Positions 59,985-64,000 of a stretch of DNA of 64,000 nt are shown here, one piece after another. The stretch covers positions 1-64,000 of the forward strand of contig NZ_CATNVD010000015.1 of NCBI RefSeq assembly GCF_951230155.1. The letters run 5' to 3'. Positions within the stretch are counted from its first letter, which is position 1. Each line of letters starts with the position of its first letter. Source of the DNA: Parablautia sp. Marseille-Q6255 (lineage in GTDB: Bacteria > Bacillota > Clostridia > Lachnospirales > Lachnospiraceae). The notes under the pieces are model-generated. The model saw nothing but the letters and a program-made list of their open reading frames with translations, made no database searches and was not told where the DNA came from. A program made the position numbers and the translations under genes.

Positions 59985-60176
59985 TCATTTTTTATTATAT
60001 GGAAATTTTTTAATGCAAACAAGAATCCGATATACAAACTCCTGATAAAGATCTTCATCGAATTTTCCATCCACAAATGCATATTTAATCATCAATGGTC
60101 GGTACATTTCAATTATTTTCATCATAGCCTCTTTATCTTCCTTCCGTGCCCGAAAGAAAAGTTCTTCAAATCCCAT
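59985..60176 (-). CDS. small sigma-region-2-like regulator (Tn916 Orf8-like)
   Basis: A 63-residue protein: LFFRARKEDKEAMMKIIEMY, then LMIKYAFVDGKFDEDLYQEF and VYRILVCIKKF, resembling sigma-70 region 2 in short proteins of Tn916-like elements. It overlaps the upstream region-4-like gene by 11 bases, so the two may act together as a split sigma-like regulator. Confidence 0.75.
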   Translation of the reverse strand: MGFEELFFRARKEDKEAMMKIIEMYRPLMIKYAFVDGKFDEDLYQEFVYRILVCIKKFPYNKK

Positions 60177-60606
60177 TGTTTCTGCCTCCTAAAATTATCC
60201 GTATTTTTTTGATTGCATTGTAATATGTATTCTCTACCTTTTTTTGTTTTATGTTCAGCATACTACTGATTTCTTCAAAGCTTTTCAAATACAAAATCCT
60301 TAACAGTAAAATCTCTTTCTGATCCTTATTAAGACCAGATACAGCCCGATATATTTTGGAGTTGCTGATCTGATCCAATAACAGTTGAATCTGTAACACC
60401 TCTTGTCCTAAATTTTCCGATAATTTCTCAACCTGCTGCAAAATATCATCCATTCCCTCCTCGTTCACGTCTTCATTTTCAAACAATATTACTTCACTGT
60501 TTCTAATTTTTGTCCTTTTTTCCAAATATTCACTTTTTGTATATTTTATGGATGCCTTTACATATGCACTGAACTGGTTTAATAAGTCTTTTTCTTCTAC
60601 GTTCAT
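60166..60606 (-). CDS. sigma-70 region-4-like regulator (Tn916 Orf7-like)
   Basis: A 146-residue protein. The C-terminal half is a sigma region 4: SGLNKDQKEILLLRILYLKS and FEEISSMLNIKQKKVENTYY, with ending AIKKIRIILGG. The N-terminal half is helical and acidic. The ATG at 60606 has AAGGAG eight bases ahead, and this ribosome site is locked in a perfect 11-bp inverted repeat (60614-60652). Likely a regulator of conjugation genes, as Orf7/Orf8 are in Tn916. Confidence 0.78.
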   Translation of the reverse strand: MNVEEKDLLNQFSAYVKASIKYTKSEYLEKRTKIRNSEVILFENEDVNEEGMDDILQQVEKLSENLGQEVLQIQLLLDQISNSKIYRAVSGLNKDQKEILLLRILYLKSFEEISSMLNIKQKKVENTYYNAIKKIRIILGGRNNGI

Positions 60607-60613
60607 TTTTATT

Positions 60614-60652
60614 CTCCTTTTTGATTTTTTTTGATTGGATTTCAAAAAGGAG
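60614..60652 (-). promoter_or_regulatory. hairpin hiding the ribosome site of the sigma-like gene
   Basis: CTCCTTTTTGA (60614-60624) and TCAAAAAGGAG (60642-60652) are a perfect 11-bp inverted repeat with a 17-base loop. On the minus-strand RNA the arm at 60614-60618 is the AGGAG ribosome site of the gene starting at 60606, so folding would block its translation. Confidence 0.65.
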
Positions 60653-61009
60653 GTGAACGTACCTTACATGGTTTCTTTATAAGTTTTACTGTTTTTAATT
60701 GCAAATTTTGACTGAAATATTGATAACTTTTCATATTCCGACAAGCAAAAAAAATAGCTGCCAGAAATAATTTCTGACAGCTTTTGGGACTCAATTTTAT
60801 TCTTTTTTCCTCGCCTGCTATATCAATTTTGATCAGTCCCTCGACTCCCAGAACAACCAATTTGCCTTAAAATATAACTATTATTTTCGGTTAAATTGCC
60901 GGGAGGCTTTTGTATACTGAGTTTATTTCAGTTTAATCATTATATATTATATCAGATATTCGTCTTATATCTCCCACCTTTTTATATATTTTAAACAATA
61001 TATTTTTTC
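60653..61009. other. structured leader region upstream of the sigma-like genes
   Basis: Minus strand: a -10-like TATAAT near 60950, then a 300-base leader with a terminator hairpin (60747-60782) and a frame of 72 codons from TTG 60860 to a stop at 60642. The stop codon of that frame lies in the anti-SD arm of the hairpin at 60614-60652. GGGACT/AGTCCC may form a further long-range stem. Confidence 0.45.
60747..60782 (-). terminator. intrinsic terminator in the sigma-like gene leader
   Basis: AGCTG.CAGAAA and TTTCTG.CAGCT (60756-60782) form a stem with one mismatch (G.U in the minus RNA) and a three-base loop, followed by ATTTTTTTT on the minus strand. Confidence 0.7.
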
Positions 61010-61432
61010 TTATATTTCTGTTTCTGAACTTCTTTTTTGTAAGAATTCTTCAATATCACCATCAAATGCTTCCATCTCATCCAATACTATTGTTTCAATT
61101 TTTTCAAAATCAAAATCAATTTGTTCTGATGTCATTGCCTTCTCCTGTTCTTGTTCAATGTATTCTGTCAACTTTTCCTTTGAAATCCCTTTTGTGAAAC
61201 AAAAACCACATTCTGGACAAATTCGATTTTTCTTTGAAATTAACGTATGACACTTCGGACATTCTTTTTTTATTGCACCTCTAAATAAAAGTAAAACTGC
61301 ATATCCTGCAAAGAGCATTGTACCTCCTGCTGCAAAAAACACGCCATAATGCCCGTTACCAGCTATAAACCACCAGCCCAAAAACTGCATAATGGCTATA
61401 CCACATAAAATTTGCATCCTCTTACTTTTCAT
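61010..61432 (-). CDS. zinc-ribbon membrane protein
   Basis: A 140-residue protein. Two membrane segments (ILCGIAIMQFLGWWFIA and GVFFAAGGTMLFAGYAVLLL) are followed by a zinc ribbon (CPKCHTLISKKNRICPECGF) and an acidic C-terminal tail. Its ATG directly follows the ParR stop codon, so it is in the partition operon. No function known. The zinc ribbon may mediate protein contacts at the membrane. Confidence 0.72.
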   Translation of the reverse strand: MKSKRMQILCGIAIMQFLGWWFIAGNGHYGVFFAAGGTMLFAGYAVLLLFRGAIKKECPKCHTLISKKNRICPECGFCFTKGISKEKLTEYIEQEQEKAMTSEQIDFDFEKIETIVLDEMEAFDGDIEEFLQKRSSETEI

Positions 61433-61789
61433 TTATAGCTTAGTCTCCTTTCCCAAAAACTCAAACATCTGGTAATTTCTTTTCATTAGTTCTATTTCTG
61501 CTTGTTCTGCTGAAGATCTATCTGCTCTCACTTCCACAAAATGTCTATCCTTCTTCTGTTCTTCTATCATAGAAATTTCGCCATTTTTCTTTTTACTTGG
61601 CGAAAAAAAAAGATTACTTTCACCTTCAGATAGATCACCATTTTCTTTCCCCCAGTATGCAAGGACAGCTTTTACAATATACCGGGCTTTTTTGCGTCCA
61701 CAAGCATTCAGGAAAGCACATACCTTCCTATGATTTTCGTCTGTCTCGTCAAACTTTAAATTAAATCGGTACGGATCCTGTTTGCTCAT
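61433..61789 (-). CDS. ParR-like centromere-binding protein
   Basis: A 118-residue protein directly after and overlapping the ParM gene by 29 bases, the classical parMR order. N-terminal RFNLKFDETDENHRKVCAFL and RKKARYIVKAVLAYWG resemble the ribbon-helix-helix region of ParR proteins. A short basic/acidic tail follows. It probably binds a repeated parC site near the promoter and loads ParM filaments. Assignment rests partly on position. Confidence 0.7.
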   Translation of the reverse strand: MSKQDPYRFNLKFDETDENHRKVCAFLNACGRKKARYIVKAVLAYWGKENGDLSEGESNLFFSPSKKKNGEISMIEEQKKDRHFVEVRADRSSAEQAEIELMKRNYQMFEFLGKETKL

Positions 61790-62738
61790 CTGCCTCCACC
61801 TCCTCTTTACATTCTATTTTGTATTGCATCCTATATCCTTTAGCATTTGCCATTGTATCATTGATGATAAAATATTCTCCTCGGTATTTTTTCCATACTT
61901 CTTGGATAAATTCTGATAATAAAATTGCTCCTCCACCAACAAACACGGTCTGAGTTGTTTTAAAGTCAATCCCAAGTTCCCGGAAAATACCAAGAAGCTC
62001 TATTACATGCTTTCCTGCAATTTCTTTCACACGTTCCTGTAAGTCTAAAGAGAGCTGCATTTTCTTACCCATTATGATATTATCAATATCCGTTTCTTCT
62101 AATAAGACACTATACCTCTGCCGAATTCCTGCTTTGATTAGACGATACATTTTTATTACCCCTTCTTCCAGTGAGTCTACATAACTCGGTTCCAGGCATC
62201 CGTAACGCAAAATCATATAATCCACTGTAAAACCGCCAATATCAATAACAAGTACTTTGGGATAAGTAAACAGTCGTTTTTGCCCAGCTACAAGACAATA
62301 CGCTGCATATGCCTGTATATAAACCCGCACATCAGAGAATACAATTTTATACCAGTTGTTTTTATAAGCGAAAGAAATAATCTCACCGTCACGGTAAAAA
62401 TATTCGTAAAATGTCCTGCGCTGCCTACCGTAGTGCGCCGGCGGCAATCCCACCAGTAGTTTTACATCAATCAGTCCACTAGGAATCATTTTTTCCTGCA
62501 TTTCATTTTTTTCAAATTCTTTTGCAATAGCAAACAAAGTTAAAACAAAATATCTATCGTCTTCCGTTTTGTCTTCCATGTAAGAAAGCCTTCTACTCGT
62601 AATCCTGTAATACTGCCCGTCATAGGTAAGAACATCTTCCTGCTCCCCTGGCATTTGATCCAACACTTCTACTCCTGCATGAAATTCGGTTGTTTCCGTT
62701 TTCACCATTTTATTTCCTGTATCTACTGCAATAATCAT
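61761..62738 (-). CDS. ParM-like actin-type ATPase
   Basis: A 325-residue actin-fold protein. Phosphate-1 motif IIAVDTGNKMVKT at the start, KLLVGLPPAHYGRQ, phosphate-2 VLVIDIGGFTVDYMIL and the adenosine motif VFVGGGAILLS. Length and motifs fit ParM/Alp plasmid segregation proteins. With ParR it would separate copies of the element, which suggests that this element persists as a circular replicating form at times. Ribosome site AAAGGAG is 12 bases ahead of ATG. Confidence 0.88.
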   Translation of the reverse strand: MIIAVDTGNKMVKTETTEFHAGVEVLDQMPGEQEDVLTYDGQYYRITSRRLSYMEDKTEDDRYFVLTLFAIAKEFEKNEMQEKMIPSGLIDVKLLVGLPPAHYGRQRRTFYEYFYRDGEIISFAYKNNWYKIVFSDVRVYIQAYAAYCLVAGQKRLFTYPKVLVIDIGGFTVDYMILRYGCLEPSYVDSLEEGVIKMYRLIKAGIRQRYSVLLEETDIDNIIMGKKMQLSLDLQERVKEIAGKHVIELLGIFRELGIDFKTTQTVFVGGGAILLSEFIQEVWKKYRGEYFIINDTMANAKGYRMQYKIECKEEVEADEQTGSVPI

Positions 62739-62803
62739 ATAGTTTCAGTCTCCTTTCTCTCTAAGCGTCTTTCTATACATTTTCTATGTGTCCTTGCACT
62801 TTC

Positions 62804-62833
62804 ACTATAGTTTTTACGATAAATCTGTGTCAA
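62804..62833 (-). promoter_or_regulatory. promoter of the ParM/ParR operon
   Basis: TTGACA (62828-62833) and TATAGT (62804-62809) on the minus strand with an 18-base spacer, about 65 bases ahead of the ParM gene. Confidence 0.65.
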
Positions 62834-62848
62834 CAGTATCCAAAAATT

Positions 62849-63406
62849 TTATTTTTCTTCATAATTCTCTTGAAATTGCTCCAGTAATCGAATATCTTCA
62901 CTTTCGTACCCCCACAAGATACCGCTTACTGCCTCAAATGCCTTTTCCCTCCAACGAAAATAGGTTGCTCTATGTATGCGTGTAAAATTTGGAAAATGCG
63001 GTTCTAATTTGTCCAAAATTTCCTCTATATTTTCCGCCTTATAAGCCGACAGATAACTATAATACAGAACCCAATAATAACGTTCTCCATTTGGATGATA
63101 ATTCCGCATCAATTCAACTGCTTCATCAATCAATTTCAAAAATTTATTTGAACGATTAATCGATTCTATTCTCTCCTTTTCTCCAGAAAGATCCTGGTTA
63201 ATATCCATTCCAGCCTGATACATACTATCTAAAAATGAATCTACATCTGTACCATATTCTAGCTGAAACCGATGTTTCACCTGATTTATTTTTATCTGCA
63301 TTCGCCAGTTTACAGCACGATAAATTTTAAAAAGTGCTGCAACATTATGATAATTTTTATTTTCCTGACCTTTATACTCTTCTGTTATAATTCCAGACTT
63401 TCCCAT
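62849..63406 (-). CDS. unknown soluble element protein
   Basis: A 185-residue helical protein. Start MGKSGIITEEYKGQENKNYH at 63406, then IYRAVNWRMQIKINQVKHRF and a C-terminal part YSYLSAYKAENIEEILDKLE and HRATYFRWREKAFEAVSGIL. The last block resembles the helix-turn-helix of phage ArpU/RinA-like late regulators (sigma-region-4-like), so a transcriptional role is possible. Two bases after the stop of a small membrane-protein gene. Confidence 0.65.
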   Translation of the reverse strand: MGKSGIITEEYKGQENKNYHNVAALFKIYRAVNWRMQIKINQVKHRFQLEYGTDVDSFLDSMYQAGMDINQDLSGEKERIESINRSNKFLKLIDEAVELMRNYHPNGERYYWVLYYSYLSAYKAENIEEILDKLEPHFPNFTRIHRATYFRWREKAFEAVSGILWGYESEDIRLLEQFQENYEEK

Positions 63407-63408
63407 TT

Positions 63409-63555
63409 TTATTTCTTGTCCTTTCCGGCATTTGACTTCCATTTTTTCTGGTATAATTGCTCCATAATCTCATCCTCCTGCTTTCCCTGAACAATACAGC
63501 AGTATAAAATAAGCAAAAGAACTATTATCACCAAGATAATACCTGCAATTATCAT
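63409..63555 (-). CDS. 48-residue single-helix membrane protein
   Basis: ATG at 63555 with GGGAGGAGAAT ahead encodes MIIAGIILVIIVLLLILYCC, then IVQGKQEDEIMEQLYQKKWK and a basic tail. The N-terminal 22 residues are a membrane helix. The strong ribosome site and tight coupling to the next gene (two bases between stop and ATG) support it as real. Function unknown. Confidence 0.6.
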   Translation of the reverse strand: MIIAGIILVIIVLLLILYCCIVQGKQEDEIMEQLYQKKWKSNAGKDKK

Positions 63556-63639
63556 ATTCTCCTCCCATTCTTCATTAAAATAATCTTCTTTGTTTGTCCT
63601 CTAACAAAAAGAAGTAAAAAAATTATTTTTTCTGTAAAA

Positions 63640-63683
63640 TAAAAAAAGATTATAACAGTCACTAAAATGAACTATTATAATCT
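63640..63683 (-). terminator. intrinsic terminator of the macro-domain gene
   Basis: AGATTATAA (63647-63655) and TTATAATCT (63675-63683) pair perfectly, extended by AGT/ACT after one mismatch. Seven T follow on the minus strand. Confidence 0.75.
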
Positions 63684-63717
63684 CTACATAATAAAACAAA
63701 AAATGCAAATAAATTAC

Positions 63718-64000
63718 CTACGGCAAACGTCGAATGACTTCCTGATAAGCAATTTCTGTTCTCTCATCAAACAGAACCCATATAATCGTGTCCATCTCTC
63801 CTACGTGTTCTTGCATGAATTCGTATGCTACACCAACGGCAATTTCAGCCGCCAACTTTACAGGAAAACCATATACCCCTGTTGAAATAGAAGGAAATGC
63901 TATAGAACGAATTCCATAGTCAATCGCGAGCTGCAAACTATTTTGATAGCAAAATGCCAGAAAGCTCCGCTCATTTTGCTCACCACCTTGCCAAACCGAT
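63718..64000 (-). CDS. macro-domain (ADP-ribose-binding) protein, 5' end outside the window
   Basis: About 94 C-terminal residues, running off the right edge. The frame reads SVWQGGEQNERSFLAFCYQN, then AIDYGIRSIAFPSISTGVYGFP, the highly conserved macro-domain block, and MQEHVGEMDTIIWVLFDE. It is of the O-acetyl-ADP-ribose deacetylase (YmdB-like) type. It likely removes or binds ADP-ribose. The terminator right after it shows that it is the last gene of its transcript. The missing start prevents a judgement on its link to the element. Confidence 0.85.
   Translation of the reverse strand, partial: SVWQGGEQNERSFLAFCYQNSLQLAIDYGIRSIAFPSISTGVYGFPVKLAAEIAVGVAYEFMQEHVGEMDTIIWVLFDERTEIAYQEVIRRLP

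Noticed and set aside
60642-60860. 72-codon frame starting at TTG 60860 as a normal protein-coding gene
   Set aside because: It has only a weak ribosome site and contains a terminator hairpin. It makes more sense as part of a regulatory leader.

Overview
The window looks like a chromosomal segment of an anaerobic, low-GC Firmicute, most likely a gut Lachnospiraceae (Blautia/Dorea/Ruminococcus-like). This rests on strong AGGAGG ribosome sites, sigma-A promoters, clostridial NifX/MinD iron-sulfur genes, SpaA-type surface proteins and clostridial conjugation proteins. Nearly every gene is on the minus strand, so transcription runs from high to low coordinates. No tRNA, rRNA or CRISPR array was seen.

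Left part, about 1-16 kb, chromosomal: (i) an iron/metal-chelate ABC transporter operon (permease, ATPase, binding protein) ending in a small methyltransferase, with a good promoter at 4000-4028 and two terminators at its end; (ii) a cluster of NifX-like proteins, two ferredoxin-MinD ATPases and a DUF134 regulator, driven by a consensus promoter that overlaps a dyad, with the last NifX module thrown out of frame; (iii) an XRE regulator with a membrane protein; (iv) a decayed Phd/ParE-type toxin-antitoxin pair whose promoter operator is intact; (v) an Rpn/PD-(D/E)XK protein with a 12-bp repeat tail, plus a decayed partial copy; (vi) a membrane-anchored GH3 glycosidase with permuted domains; (vii) a complete IS3-family insertion (14373-15676) with 4-bp target duplications.

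Right part, about 16-64 kb, reads as most of an integrative conjugative element. From low to high coordinate it holds: a 1668-residue SpaA-repeat surface protein; three large ATPase-PD-(D/E)XK proteins (cargo); a CHC2 primase, an ERF annealing protein and accessory genes; a cold-shock protein; a sortase-assembled pilus locus (subtilase-containing LPXTG adhesin, pilin, two sortases); an S1-domain protein; the VirD4/TraG coupling protein; a replication initiator broken by an in-frame TAA; then the mating-pair genes VirB4, PrgI/VirB3, MPETG protein, SLT/C39 hydrolase, VirB6 and VirB2; two sigma-like regulators; a ParM/ParR partition pair; and a partial macro-domain gene. No relaxase, integrase or attachment site lies in the window, so the element probably continues to the right.

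How it works together: two promoters (44728-44756 and 59607-59635) share the same -10 region and the same upstream GCAATTCTATC / GTCGCA motifs. One precedes the S1-protein and pilus genes, the other the VirB2-VirB6-VirB4 genes, so pilus and transfer machinery are probably co-regulated. Several terminator-like hairpins sit between promoters and first genes, and the sigma-like regulator has its ribosome site buried in a perfect hairpin. Together these suggest layered post-initiation control of transfer. The pilus and the MPETG and SpaA-repeat proteins probably serve cell-cell contact in mating or colonisation.
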